Shown piece after piece: positions 1-7,247 of a stretch of 22,850 nucleotides of DNA. How positions within the stretch are numbered: position 1 is the stretch's first letter; each line of letters opens with the position of its first letter. Position numbers and translations under genes: made by a program. A model generated the notes under the pieces. It was not told the origin of the DNA, made no database searches, and saw only the letters and a list, made by a program, of their open reading frames with translations. Source of the DNA: an uncultured Terriglobus sp. (lineage in GTDB: Bacteria > Acidobacteriota > Terriglobia > Terriglobales > Acidobacteriaceae); assembly GCA_937871605.1 (NCBI GenBank), contig CALMRM010000203.1, positions 1 to 22,850 of the forward strand, written 5' to 3'.

Positions 1-246
1 GGGCTGCTCGCTGGCCAGCACGCTGTCCTGCTTGGGTTCCACACGCGGCGGCAGTGGGATGCTGTTGACCATGGTTGCCTGCACCGCGCTCGCCACGTTT
101 GCCTTGTCGCCCCAGCTTTCGCCATGGCGGTGAAAGAGCCACGCTGAACTCAGCAGTCCGCCCAGCACGATGCCGTGCAGCACGAGTGCCGCCACAAAGT
201 TCTTCCGGCTGGCAGCGAGTTCGGTCTGCTCGTCGAGTGCGGGCAT
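1..246 (-). CDS. tonB: TonB-family energy transducer, N-terminal part (runs off left edge)
   Basis: The frame opens at ATG 246 and stays open to base 1, giving 82 residues. It starts MPALDEQTELAASRKNF, then has one hydrophobic segment at about residues 17-38 (FVAALVLHGIVLGGLL) and a periplasmic part that turns Pro-rich (SIPLPPRV). A short cytoplasmic tail, a single membrane anchor and a Pro-rich linker are the layout of TonB, which couples the ExbB-ExbD proton motor to outer-membrane receptors. The C-terminal TonB domain lies outside the window, so TolA or another transducer is not excluded. It is last in an exbB-exbD-tonB order, starting 6 bases after the exbD stop, so co-transcription is expected. 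The TonB assignment rests more on context than on sequence. Confidence 0.75.
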   Translation of the reverse strand, partial: MPALDEQTELAASRKNFVAALVLHGIVLGGLLSSAWLFHRHGESWGDKANVASAVQATMVNSIPLPPRVEPKQDSVLASEQP

Positions 247-252
247 CTGGCG

Positions 253-672
253 CTACTTCTCGTACGGTCGTGTCACGATGCTGATGTTTGTGATGCCTGC
301 CTGCTTAACCGCATCCATCACCGAAGCAAATGCGCCAAAGGGCACCTTCTGGTCGGCGCGCAGGTAGATCACCTTCTTTGCCGGATCGGCGCCCTTACCA
401 CCTATGCCACGCAGAAGGGTGGGCAGGTCATTGAGGTTGACCGGCTTGTCCTGCAGAAAGACGCGCTGCTCGTGATCGATCGAGACCACGGTGCGCTCCT
501 CCGTCAGCTGATTGACGGTGCGCGTCTGGGGCACCGCCACCTCAATGCCCGACTGCAGCACCGGCGCAGTCAGCATAAAGATAAGTAGGAGAACTAGCAC
601 CACATCCACCAGCGGCGTGATGTTGATCTCGGCAAGGGATGTTTGGGTGCGGCCACCGCTGGAAAACGCCAC
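253..672 (-). CDS. exbD: Biopolymer transport protein ExbD/TolR
   Basis: This 139-residue protein has the ExbD/TolR form: a short cytoplasmic N-terminus with the LAEINITPLVDVVLVLL signature (residues 13-29), one membrane helix to about residue 43, and a periplasmic domain of about 95 residues. Asp23 at the start of the helix matches the conserved proton-carrying Asp of ExbD. The family sits inside the ExbB pentamer in the inner membrane and converts proton flow into movement of TonB. The length is normal and the C-terminus (KVPFGAFASVMDAVKQAGI) is typical. It lies 11 bases after exbB and 6 bases before the tonB-like gene. TolR is the alternative name, but no tolA/tolB/pal is visible and the next gene looks like TonB. 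Confidence 0.93.
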   Translation of the reverse strand: MAFSSGGRTQTSLAEINITPLVDVVLVLLLIFMLTAPVLQSGIEVAVPQTRTVNQLTEERTVVSIDHEQRVFLQDKPVNLNDLPTLLRGIGGKGADPAKKVIYLRADQKVPFGAFASVMDAVKQAGITNISIVTRPYEK

Positions 673-683
673 GCGATGCCCCT

Positions 684-1457
684 TTACCGTGCCGTCTCGA
701 CCATGCGCGGGCGCAGGTCTTCAGGCGGCAGCGGTGCAGGCGGCGCGCTACTGACGGAGTCCAGCGCATTCAACAATTCGCGGCTGAAGTCATCCATGCG
801 CGCGGCAAACTGGCGAATGCTGGCGGTGAGCTGGTTGTAGCCGACCACGGCTGGAATGGCGACAATGAGCCCGGCAGCCGTGGTGATGAGCGCCTCTGAA
901 ATACCCGGAGCCACGGCCCGGAGCGTGGCCGCGCCCTGTGTGCCCAAGCCGTGGAAGGCGTCCACGATGCCCATGACGGTCCCCAGCAGGCCCACAAATG
1001 GGGCGGTGGCGGCGATGGTGGCCAGCCACGTCAGCTGGCTCTCCAGGCCAGTGAGCGCCTCACTGCTGGCGGTCTGGGCGGCTCGCTCCAGCGCCACTGG
1101 ATTGCGGGCCGCTCCGCGCAGGCTGTTCTGCCGGCCATGCTCCTCGACGATCTCCTGAAATACCGAGACCAGGGGCGAAGGCCGATACTGCTCGACCACG
1201 GCGGCTACCTCGCTAAGCCGGGACGACTTCCGAAAGGCGCGCAAGAACGCCTGTCCGCGCGACTGAGCCTTCCGAAACGCTCCCAGCTTGCCGAGCATTA
1301 TGGTCCAGGAAAAAATCGACATCAGCAGCAGTACCCCCAACACAGCCATGGCCACCGGACCGCTGTTGTGCAGCATCTCGCCTAAGGCGGACGAACTGGG
1401 CTGCGAGGCCGCGGCGGTCTCTGGGTCGGCCTGCAAGAAGATAAGTAGAAGGCTCAT
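684..1457 (-). CDS. exbB: MotA/TolQ/ExbB proton channel family protein
   Basis: A 257-residue inner-membrane protein of the MotA/TolQ/ExbB family, the proton-channel stator of the TonB system. Three hydrophobic segments are visible: about residues 35-55 (VAMAVLGVLLLMSIFSW), 142-165 (LATIAATAPFVGLLGTVMGI) and 185-210 (ALITTAAGLIVAIPAVV). The Thr-rich second and third helices carry the conserved family motif around APFVGLLGTVMGI. The N-terminus has a short hydrophobic stretch and a Ser/Ala-rich linker. The ATG at 1457 is preceded by GAGGA (minus strand) at a spacing of about 8, which supports this start. It is the first gene of the exbB-exbD-tonB operon and is transcribed divergently from recN. 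Confidence 0.93.
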   Translation of the reverse strand: MSLLLIFLQADPETAAASQPSSSALGEMLHNSGPVAMAVLGVLLLMSIFSWTIMLGKLGAFRKAQSRGQAFLRAFRKSSRLSEVAAVVEQYRPSPLVSVFQEIVEEHGRQNSLRGAARNPVALERAAQTASSEALTGLESQLTWLATIAATAPFVGLLGTVMGIVDAFHGLGTQGAATLRAVAPGISEALITTAAGLIVAIPAVVGYNQLTASIRQFAARMDDFSRELLNALDSVSSAPPAPLPPEDLRPRMVETAR

Positions 1458-1674
1458 ACGCGCATCCTCAGTCTATCTGTCCAAACCGCCGTTTTCAGTA
1501 CTGAGACGTGCCATGGAAGGTGCATTTGGAGCCCAAATCAACATCATTTCGCCTCTTTTTGTAGAGAGAAATGTAGTGTTTGAATGCCCCACAGCGCGTT
1601 TTTGCTTGCATACAGCGCCTATTTGCACGCTTGTGTAGCGTCGCCGGCAGTGTCGCACCGCTTTACGCGGTTAG

Positions 1675-1691
1675 CTCCCATTGAATGGGAG
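1675..1691. promoter_or_regulatory. 17-bp perfect palindrome upstream of recN
   Basis: CTCCCATT, one central G, then AATGGGAG: two perfect 8-bp half-sites, about 48 bp upstream of the recN -10 candidate. As DNA it looks like a dimeric repressor or activator site; as RNA it could only form a 6-bp stem with a 5-base loop. It does not match the LexA boxes I know from Gram-positives (CGAAC-N4-GTTCG) or alpha-proteobacteria (GTTC-N7-GTTC). The binding protein is unknown. Confidence 0.3.
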
Positions 1692-1738
1692 TGCCGCAGC
1701 CGTCACCTGTGGATTTTACGTCCCGAACGCGTCCAGCA

Positions 1739-1747
1739 TGCTATGCT
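1739..1747 (+). promoter_or_regulatory. Extended -10 promoter element of recN
   Basis: TGCTATGCT contains TATGCT with an upstream TGn, the extended -10 pattern. A transcript would start near 1754, 15 bases before the ATG at 1769. No good -35 box lies at 17 bp, which is tolerated by extended -10 promoters. This is pattern recognition only. Confidence 0.35.
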
Positions 1748-1768
1748 CTGCGCGAAGAGGTGGCGAAG

Positions 1769-3538
1769 ATGCTGCTCGAACTGCGCGCTGAGAACTACGC
1801 CGTGATCGATCATGGGGTGGCCACATTTGGCAGCGGGCTCAACTTGCTGACGGGGGAAACAGGCGCGGGCAAGTCCATCCTGGTGGACGCCCTGGCATTG
1901 CTGCTGGGCGGCCGCGCGGCCAGCGACGTGGTCCGGCATGGGGCGGAAAAGGCGGTTGTATCCTGCGTCTTCGAGTCGACGCCCGGCGCAGAGGCAGTGC
2001 TGGAAGCGAACGGTATCGACGTGGAGGGAACGGAGATCCTGCTGCGGCGGGAGGTGAATACCAATGGCAAGGGCCGGGTTTTCCTGAACAATCAGCCCGC
2101 CACCGTCACCGTTCTGCGGCAGCTTGCACCAGAGCTGGCGCTGGTACACGCGCAAAGCGAGACCATGGGCAGTTTCGACCAGGCGCAGCAGCGCGGCTTG
2201 CTGGACCGCTTTGCGGGCATCAACACCCAGCTTGCCCCGGGCAAAGAACTCAGCGCGGACCTGCGCGAAAAGCTGCGGAACCGCAAGGTTCAGCCATCGC
2301 AGGTGGGTGAAAACATCCGCGTGGCCTATGCCACATGGCGCAGTGCACGGGAAGAACTCGACCGCCTGTCCGGCGAAGAGCAGGAGCGTCTGCGCATGGC
2401 AGACCTGTGGAGCTTTCAGCGGAATGAGATTCAGGAGGCCGCAGTCACCGGACCTGAAGAGGATGAGACGCTCGAGGCAGAAAAGCGGGTCCTGGCGAAC
2501 GCCGAAAAGCTCTACACCGCCGCCATGAGCGCACATGAAGCTCTATACGAGAGCGAGGGCTCGGCAGAAACTACGCTGGCCGCCGCGCAAAAACACGTGG
2601 AGGAACTGGCCCGGTATGAGAGCAGCTTTGTAGAAGCCTCTACGCAGCTGGCCAACGCCCGCGCCACGGTGGCAGACCTGAGTGCGACCGTGCGCCACTA
2701 CGCCGAAAACATCAACGCCTCTCCGGAACGACTGGAGACAATCGAGGACAGATTGGCCACGCTGGACCGGCTCAAACGAAAATATGGCCGAACCTTGGCA
2801 GAAGTGATTGCCTATGGTGAGGACGTGGCCGCAAAGTTAGGGTAAATCGAGACCCGCGACGTGCTGATTGCCGAAGCTAAACAGCGGGTCGCGGACGCCG
2901 AGCACGTGTACACCTGCGTGGCGCAAGACCTGACCGAGATGCGCACCGCCGCCGCGCGTCGCCTGGAGACGTTGGCGGAGCAGCAGATCAACGACCTGGC
3001 CATGAAGGTTAAGTTCCGGGTGGAGGTTGCTGCGCAAAAGGAGCAGACCTTTTGGAGCGGTGTGGGCTGGGACCACGTGGAATGCCTGATTGCCACGAAC
3101 ACGGGTGAGCCGCTCAAGCCGCTGGAGGAGATTGCCAGCGGCGGCGAGATGAGCCGCGTGATGCTGGCCCTGAAAGTCTCCGTAGAAGAAGGCGGGCCCG
3201 AGCGCACCCAGCGCCGCATTGCGCTGCCCCGCACGCTGGTCTTTGACGAAATCGACATCGGTATTGGTGGTCGCGCGGCAGAGGCCGTAGGGCAAAAGCT
3301 GAAAGCGCTCTCCCGTCACCAGCAGGTGCTATGCGTGACGCACCTGCCACAAATTGCGGCCTTTGCCAACCACCACTTCCTGGTAGAAAAGTCAGAGCGC
3401 GAAGGACGCACCCGCACGGCCATTCGCCAGATGAAGGATGAGGAGCGCACCGGTGAAATTGCTCGCATGATTTCCGGCGCGACCGTCACGGAAACCAGCC
3501 TGCGTCACGCCGAGCAGATGCTGCGCGCCAGTGCCTAG
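1769..3538 (+). pseudogene. recN: DNA repair ATPase RecN, interrupted by an in-frame TAA
   Basis: RecN is an SMC-like ATPase that acts early in recombinational repair of double-strand breaks. The N-terminal part (from ATG 1769, with a GAAGAGG ribosome site about 8 bases upstream) has Walker A GETGAGKS at codons 29-36. It is followed by a long charged coiled-coil region. A TAA at 2843-2845 (codon 359) stops it after residue 358. The next part continues in the same frame and has the ABC signature SGGEMSR (about codon 457), Walker B LVFDEID (about 490) and the THLPQIAAFA segment. Read through, the product would be 589 residues, slightly longer than the usual 550-570; some extra length lies around codons 152-180. 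The stop falls near the coiled-coil tip. GTG 2861 could restart translation, giving a 225-residue C-terminal piece. The break could be a nonsense mutation (for instance GAA to TAA), a sequencing error, or a true split protein. Confidence 0.85.
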
Positions 3539-3586
3539 CGCAACAGGACCTCTAAAAAGGTGGAACGGAGCTATCTTCTAGGCGCT

Positions 3587-3618
3587 CTTATTGAGAAATA
3601 GGGTATGCTTATTGAGAA
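3587..3618 (+). repeat. Direct repeat of CTTATTGAGAA, 21-bp period
   Basis: Two identical 11-bp copies lie at 3587-3597 and 3608-3618, start-to-start distance 21 bp, which puts them on the same face of the helix two turns apart. They cover the -35 and -10 candidates of the downstream metallothionein-like gene, so a regulator binding them would control it. The binding protein is not identifiable from the site. Confidence 0.6.
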
Positions 3619-3619
3619 T
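3591..3619 (+). promoter_or_regulatory. Sigma-70-like promoter of the metallothionein-like gene
   Basis: TTGAGA at 3591-3596 (5 of 6 against TTGACA), a 17-bp spacer and GAGAAT at 3614-3619 (4 of 6 against TATAAT). A start near 3626 would leave a leader of about 20 bases carrying the AGGAGA ribosome site at 3633-3638. The spacing is ideal; activity is inferred. Confidence 0.45.
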
Positions 3620-3645
3620 CGCCAGGGCGATCAGGAGAGTTTCGA

Positions 3646-3792
3646 ATGGATACGAAGAAGTGCGCACATGAGCTTTGCAGCTGTACCGTCGGCGACAACC
3701 AGAAGTATTGCTCACAGAACTGTGAAGACTCGGTAGGCACCACCACCGTGGGTTGCGATTGCCCTCACACGGCCTGCGGCGGCAAGCTGTAA
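3646..3792 (+). CDS. Small metallothionein-like Cys-rich protein (48 aa)
   Basis: ATG 3646 follows a clear ribosome site (AGGAGA, 3633-3638, about 7 bases before the start). The 48 residues hold eight Cys (6, 11, 13, 22, 26, 37, 39, 44) and two His (8, 41). The motifs CxHxxCxC (written CAHELCSC), KYCSQNC and CDCPHTAC resemble bacterial metallothioneins of the SmtA/BmtA type, which bind zinc, cadmium or copper in one Cys/His cluster in the cytoplasm. In that family KYCS-x-x-C and a C-terminal C-x-C-x-H pattern recur. It is flanked by a promoter candidate within a direct repeat and by a terminator-like hairpin, so it is probably a single-gene unit. Metal buffering is inferred from Cys/His spacing only; a short zinc-finger protein is the main alternative. 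Confidence 0.8.
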   Translation: MDTKKCAHELCSCTVGDNQKYCSQNCEDSVGTTTVGCDCPHTACGGKL

Positions 3793-3815
3793 CGCTGCGA
3801 TCGACAGTTCTGCCG

Positions 3816-3838
3816 GTGCCCGCGTTCGGCGCGGGCAC
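3816..3838 (+). terminator. Terminator-like hairpin after the metallothionein-like gene
   Basis: GTGCCCGCG, loop TTCGG, then CGCGGGCAC: a perfect 9-bp GC-rich stem with a 5-base loop, 23 bases after the stop codon. The following TGCTGTTT is only weakly T-rich, so termination may be partial. Confidence 0.55.
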
Positions 3839-3904
3839 TGCTGTTTCCAACACTGTATGCACCGCTTTCGGTTCAACTCGAACAGTCCAGGGGCCGCTCC
3901 GCGA

Positions 3905-3910
3905 TATACT
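3905..3910 (+). promoter_or_regulatory. -10 box (TATACT) just before the ispH start
   Basis: TATACT (5 of 6 to TATAAT) ends 6 bases before GTG 3917. The expected transcription start therefore falls on the start codon, giving a leaderless mRNA. No strong -35 is seen at 17 bp. Confidence 0.4.
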
Positions 3911-3916
3911 GACACG

Positions 3917-4948
3917 GTGAATGTAGCCGCCCTCGTTCCCGATGAAGTGCTGCCCATGGATGCTGCCAATCACAAGCGGGTACTGCTGCTGAAACCGCGC
4001 GGCTTCTGCGCGGGTGTGGTGCGTGCTGTGGATATCGTCAAGATCGCGCTGGACACGTTTGGCGCACCGATCTATGTGCGTAAAGAGATTGTGCACAATA
4101 GCTACGTGGTGGATGACTTGCGCCAAAAGGGCGCGATTTTCGTCAACGAGCTGGACGAGGTACCTGAGGGCAAGCGTGTTATCTATTCGGCCCATGGCGT
4201 TTCGCCTGCCGTGCGTGAGCGGGCTAAAGAGCGCGGCCTGAAGGTAATTGACGCGACGTGCCCGTTGGTGACCAAGGTCCACGTGGAGGCCATCAAGTTC
4301 GCCAAGCAGGGCCATTCGCTGGTGCTAGTGGGCCACCGCGACCATGAAGAGGTGGAGGGTACACAGGGCGAGGCCCCGGACGTGACGCAGGTGGTGTCTA
4401 CCGTGGAAGAGGTAGACCGGTTGGTGGTGCCCGATCCAGAGCGCGTGGCCTACCTTACCCAAACAACATTGTCGCTGGACGAAGCCAAGTACATGATCGA
4501 GGCGCTGAAGAAGAAGTTTCCCAAGATTGTGGGGCCGCATGCACAGGACATCTGCTACGCCACGGAGAACCGGCAGACCGCGGTAAAGAACGTGGCGCAT
4601 GGTGCAGACCTGGTGCTGGTGGTGGGTTCACGCAATAGCTCGAACAGCAACCGCCTGGTAGAGGTGGCCACAAATCTTGGCACAACGTCGTACCTGATTG
4701 ACAAGGCAGACGATATTCAGCCACGTTGGCTGACCGGTGTCGAGAAGGTAGCCATTACCGCGGGTGCCTCGGCTCCTGAGGTGCTGGTGCAGGAGGTTGT
4801 GACGTACCTGCAGGAATGCGGGTATGGCTCTGTGGACGAAGTGGAAGTGATGCCGGAGAATGTGCGGTTCGGCTTGCCGCCTGAAATCGTGCAGGCGATT
4901 GCCTCGGCACCAGGTGCACAAACGGTACAGTCTGCCGCAGCGGTTTAG
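3917..4948 (+). CDS. ispH: 4-hydroxy-3-methylbut-2-enyl diphosphate reductase
   Basis: IspH is the last enzyme of the MEP pathway and reduces HMBPP to IPP and DMAPP with a [4Fe-4S] cluster. All three cluster cysteines are visible: GFCAGV (Cys31), ATCPLV (Cys115) and DICYAT (Cys213). Also present are the substrate-site motifs VHNSYVV, HGVSP, GHRDHEE and SRNSSNSNRL. The product is 343 residues from GTG 3917, near the family's 310-340. The frame stays open upstream to ATG 3857, but those 20 residues look non-coding and overlap the promoter, so I prefer GTG 3917; ATG 3956 is another option. No Shine-Dalgarno precedes any of them. It lies 54 bp before the squalene-hopene cyclase gene, placing C5 isoprenoid supply beside hopanoid synthesis. 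Confidence 0.95.
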   Translation: MNVAALVPDEVLPMDAANHKRVLLLKPRGFCAGVVRAVDIVKIALDTFGAPIYVRKEIVHNSYVVDDLRQKGAIFVNELDEVPEGKRVIYSAHGVSPAVRERAKERGLKVIDATCPLVTKVHVEAIKFAKQGHSLVLVGHRDHEEVEGTQGEAPDVTQVVSTVEEVDRLVVPDPERVAYLTQTTLSLDEAKYMIEALKKKFPKIVGPHAQDICYATENRQTAVKNVAHGADLVLVVGSRNSSNSNRLVEVATNLGTTSYLIDKADDIQPRWLTGVEKVAITAGASAPEVLVQEVVTYLQECGYGSVDEVEVMPENVRFGLPPEIVQAIASAPGAQTVQSAAAV

Positions 4949-5002
4949 CGACCAAAACGTTAGAATCGCGCATCGTGCGCCAGGCGGGTACATCTGAACA
5001 CA

Positions 5003-7054
5003 ATGCAGAACAGCGATCAGAGTTCGGCGGCAATGCCAGCGTCTGCGGGGCAGCCTGCGGCGGCTGCACCGCCGCGCTGGGGCCGCCGGGACCTGGGAGT
5101 GGAGCGCGTACGCAGCAGCATTCGTGCAGCAACCGAGGGGCTGCTGGGCCAGCAGCACGCCGATGGCTACTGGTGCGGCGAGCTGGAAGCCGACGTGATG
5201 CTGGAGGCAGACTACATCTACCTGCACACTTTGCTGGGTACGGGTGAACCTGGCAGAATGCAGCGCGCGCTCAACGAGATCCTCCGCCACCAGAACGCAG
5301 ACGGCGGTTGGAGCCTGTACCCGGGTGGACCGTCCAACATCAACTATGGCGTGAAAAGTTACCTGGCACTGAAGCTGATGGGCTGGTCGGCAGAGCACCC
5401 GACCCTGGTGAAGGCGCGGGAATGGATCCTGGCGCATGGTGGTGTGGTGGAGTGCAACACCTTCACCAAGATTTACCTGTGCGCGCTGGGGCAATACGAC
5501 TATGACGCGGTACCGGCCATTCCGCCGGAAATCGTGCTGTTTCCCAACTGGTTCTATTTCAACATCTACGAGATCTCGTCCTGGTCGCGCGGCATTCTGG
5601 TGCCGTTGTCGATCACGTATGCCAAGAAGCCGTTTAAGAAGTTGCCGCCAGAGCAGGGCATCGAGGAGTTGTTTGTAGGTGGGCGTGCCCATGCAGACCT
5701 GCACCTGCGTTGGGAGCGGAAGCTGTTCTCGTGGCGCAACTTCTTCTTGTTTTGGAATCGGCTTGCTCAGTGGTATGAACGGGTGCACATTCGACCGTTG
5801 CGCCGCAAGGCGATTCGCGCGGCAGAGCAGTGGATGCTGGAGCGCTTTGAGGGCTCGGACGGTCTTGGCGCAATCTATCCGGCCATGCTCAACGCCATCG
5901 TGGCATTGCGGCACCTGGGCTACTCGCTGGATGATCCGCAGATGATTCGCGCGATGGACGAGTTTGAGAAGCTCGGCATCGATTGCCCCGAGGGCACGCC
6001 GGACTATCCGACGCCGACATTCCGGATGCAGCCGTGCTTCTCGCCGGTGTGGGACACCGCGCAAGTGGTGTCGTCGCTGGGCGACGCGGGAATCTCACCG
6101 ACCGACCCGCGGATGATCCGTGCGGCGGACTGGCTCTTCAGCAAAGAAAGCCGCTACAAGGGCGATTGGGCGCAGAAGGTAAAGAATGTCGAACCAGGCG
6201 GCTGGGCGTTCTTCTTCAACAATATCCACTATCCGGACGTGGACGACACCGGTGAAGTCCTGCTGGCGCTGAAAGCGGTAGAACACCCGCGCGAACGGCA
6301 GCAACACGAGATTTGCCAGCGCGCCATCCACTGGGTCTTTGCCATGCAGTGCCGCAACGGCGGCTGGGCGTCGTTCGATCGCGACAACACCAAAATGATT
6401 TTCCAGTACATCCCGTTTGCGGACCACAACGCGATGCTGGACCCGCCTACGGTGGACATTACCGGGCGCATCCTGGAGATGCTGGCGGCCTACGGCTACA
6501 CGCGTCGCGACACGCGCGTGGAAGCGGCGGTGCAGTTCATCCTGAAAGAGCAGGAGCCGGACGGCAGCTGGTTTGGACGGTGGGGCGTGAACTACCTGTA
6601 CGGCACCTTCCTGGTGTTGCGCGGGCTGGAGGCCATCGGCTTCGACCAGAACGAGCCCGCCGTGCAGCAGTCGGTGGAGTGGGTACGTTCGGTGCAGAAT
6701 GGCGATGGCGGCTGGGGAGAGACGTGCGGGACCTACGATGAGCCGACGCAACGCGGCGTAGGTCCGAGCACACCTTCGCAGACGGCGTGGGCGCTGCTGG
6801 CGCTGCTCGCGGGCGGAGATACGCGGTCCGATTCGGTGGCCAAGGGAGTGCGCTGGCTGGTGGATCATCAGGGTGAGGATGGTGCCTGGAGCGAGTTGGT
6901 GCTGGGCCGCAATGGCGAGAGCTATTACACGGGCACGGGCTTTCCGCGGGTGTTCTACCTTGGTTACCACCTGTACAAGCAATATTTCCCGCTGCTGGCG
7001 TTGACGACCTACGATAAGGCGATGGCACGTGCAGCGACAGAGATGGCGGCCTGA
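5003..7054 (+). CDS. shc: Squalene-hopene cyclase
   Basis: This 683-residue protein catalyses the cyclisation of squalene to hopene, the committed step of hopanoid synthesis, as a monotopic inner-membrane protein. The catalytic DVDD motif (family DxDD) is at residues 412-415. QW repeats are visible starting at residues 97 (QNADGGW), 449 (QCRNGGW), 517 (QEPDGSW), 565 (QNGDGGW) and 623 (QGEDGAW). The length fits the family (about 630-720); the N-terminal 25 residues are Ala/Ser/Pro-rich and not conserved. The chosen ATG has only a distant AGGCGGG (about 14 bases upstream); ATG 5033 is an alternative. A weak -10 (TAGAAT, 4961-4966) precedes it. It heads the hopanoid genes that follow on the same strand. 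Squalene-forming genes (hpnCDE or sqs) are not in the window. Confidence 0.97.
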   Translation: MQNSDQSSAAMPASAGQPAAAAPPRWGRRDLGVERVRSSIRAATEGLLGQQHADGYWCGELEADVMLEADYIYLHTLLGTGEPGRMQRALNEILRHQNADGGWSLYPGGPSNINYGVKSYLALKLMGWSAEHPTLVKAREWILAHGGVVECNTFTKIYLCALGQYDYDAVPAIPPEIVLFPNWFYFNIYEISSWSRGILVPLSITYAKKPFKKLPPEQGIEELFVGGRAHADLHLRWERKLFSWRNFFLFWNRLAQWYERVHIRPLRRKAIRAAEQWMLERFEGSDGLGAIYPAMLNAIVALRHLGYSLDDPQMIRAMDEFEKLGIDCPEGTPDYPTPTFRMQPCFSPVWDTAQVVSSLGDAGISPTDPRMIRAADWLFSKESRYKGDWAQKVKNVEPGGWAFFFNNIHYPDVDDTGEVLLALKAVEHPRERQQHEICQRAIHWVFAMQCRNGGWASFDRDNTKMIFQYIPFADHNAMLDPPTVDITGRILEMLAAYGYTRRDTRVEAAVQFILKEQEPDGSWFGRWGVNYLYGTFLVLRGLEAIGFDQNEPAVQQSVEWVRSVQNGDGGWGETCGTYDEPTQRGVGPSTPSQTAWALLALLAGGDTRSDSVAKGVRWLVDHQGEDGAWSELVLGRNGESYYTGTGFPRVFYLGYHLYKQYFPLLALTTYDKAMARAATEMAA

Positions 7055-7058
7055 GACG

Positions 7059-7205
7059 ATGAGCGGTCGTAGTGCTGGAGAAGTGCTTTGGCTCGCCGGC
7101 TTTCTGTTTCTCATGTACAGCGCCTGGAAGAAAGCCAACAAGAACGTTTGGCATCCCAGTGTGTTGCAGGAGTTGCATCTATCCGACCGGTCACGTGAAC
7201 GGTAG
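7059..7205 (+). CDS. Small one-TM membrane protein between shc and hpnH (48 aa)
   Basis: An ORF of 48 residues begins 4 bases after the shc stop and ends 42 bases before hpnH. It has a short polar N-terminus, one hydrophobic helix at about residues 8-22 (EVLWLAGFLFLMYSAW), then a basic stretch KKANKN and a charged C-terminus (HLSDRSRER). By the positive-inside rule the C-terminus would be cytoplasmic. I do not recognise a family. The tight placement inside the hopanoid operon, codon use like its neighbours and the clean membrane segment argue for a real microprotein. A weak ribosome site (GAG overlapping the shc stop) suggests translational coupling. It could assist Shc or HpnH at the membrane, but this is a guess; a chance ORF remains possible. 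Confidence 0.5.
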   Translation: MSGRSAGEVLWLAGFLFLMYSAWKKANKNVWHPSVLQELHLSDRSRER

Positions 7206-7247
7206 GGGTTAGAAGACCAGGGCAGACTGCCCGGGAGGGTACGGTAC

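Larger units (their letters stand above)
1458..1768. other. Divergent intergenic region exbB / recN (311 bp)
   Basis: No convincing gene is seen in this 311-bp stretch; the ORFs crossing it lack family features and ribosome sites. It is AT-richer than its surroundings around 1535-1600. It holds the exbB ribosome site (GAGGA, minus strand, about 1465), a perfect 10-bp palindrome TCAGTACTGA at 1495-1504, a small hairpin (ACCGC/GCGGT) at 1657-1671, a 17-bp palindrome at 1675-1691 and an extended -10 candidate for recN at 1739-1747. I could not find a clear promoter for exbB. Confidence 0.6.

Noticed and set aside
1703..2536. Minus-strand open frame of 277 codons opposite recN
   Set aside because: It mirrors the recN coding frame and encodes no recognisable protein.
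2820..2870. A frameshift as the cause of the recN break
   Set aside because: Both halves are in the same reading frame and join without a gap, so it is a single stop codon.
3578..4315. Minus-strand open frame of 245 codons covering the metallothionein gene and ispH start
   Set aside because: It crosses two genes, a promoter and a terminator hairpin, and has no family features.
4975..5247. Open frame from GTG 4975 placed 8 bases after a TAGAAT box
   Set aside because: It overlaps shc out of frame and gives a Gly/Ala/Cys-rich product without features; shc is unmistakable.
4628..6064. Minus-strand open frame of 478 codons opposite ispH and shc
   Set aside because: It is antisense to two clear genes, is His/Arg/Cys-rich in a way typical of GC-rich shadow frames, and has no family motif.
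7217..7232. Possible hairpin GGGC/GCCC before hpnH as a terminator or riboswitch
   Set aside because: Only a 4-bp stem without a T run, and the genes are in one operon; no riboswitch consensus is visible.
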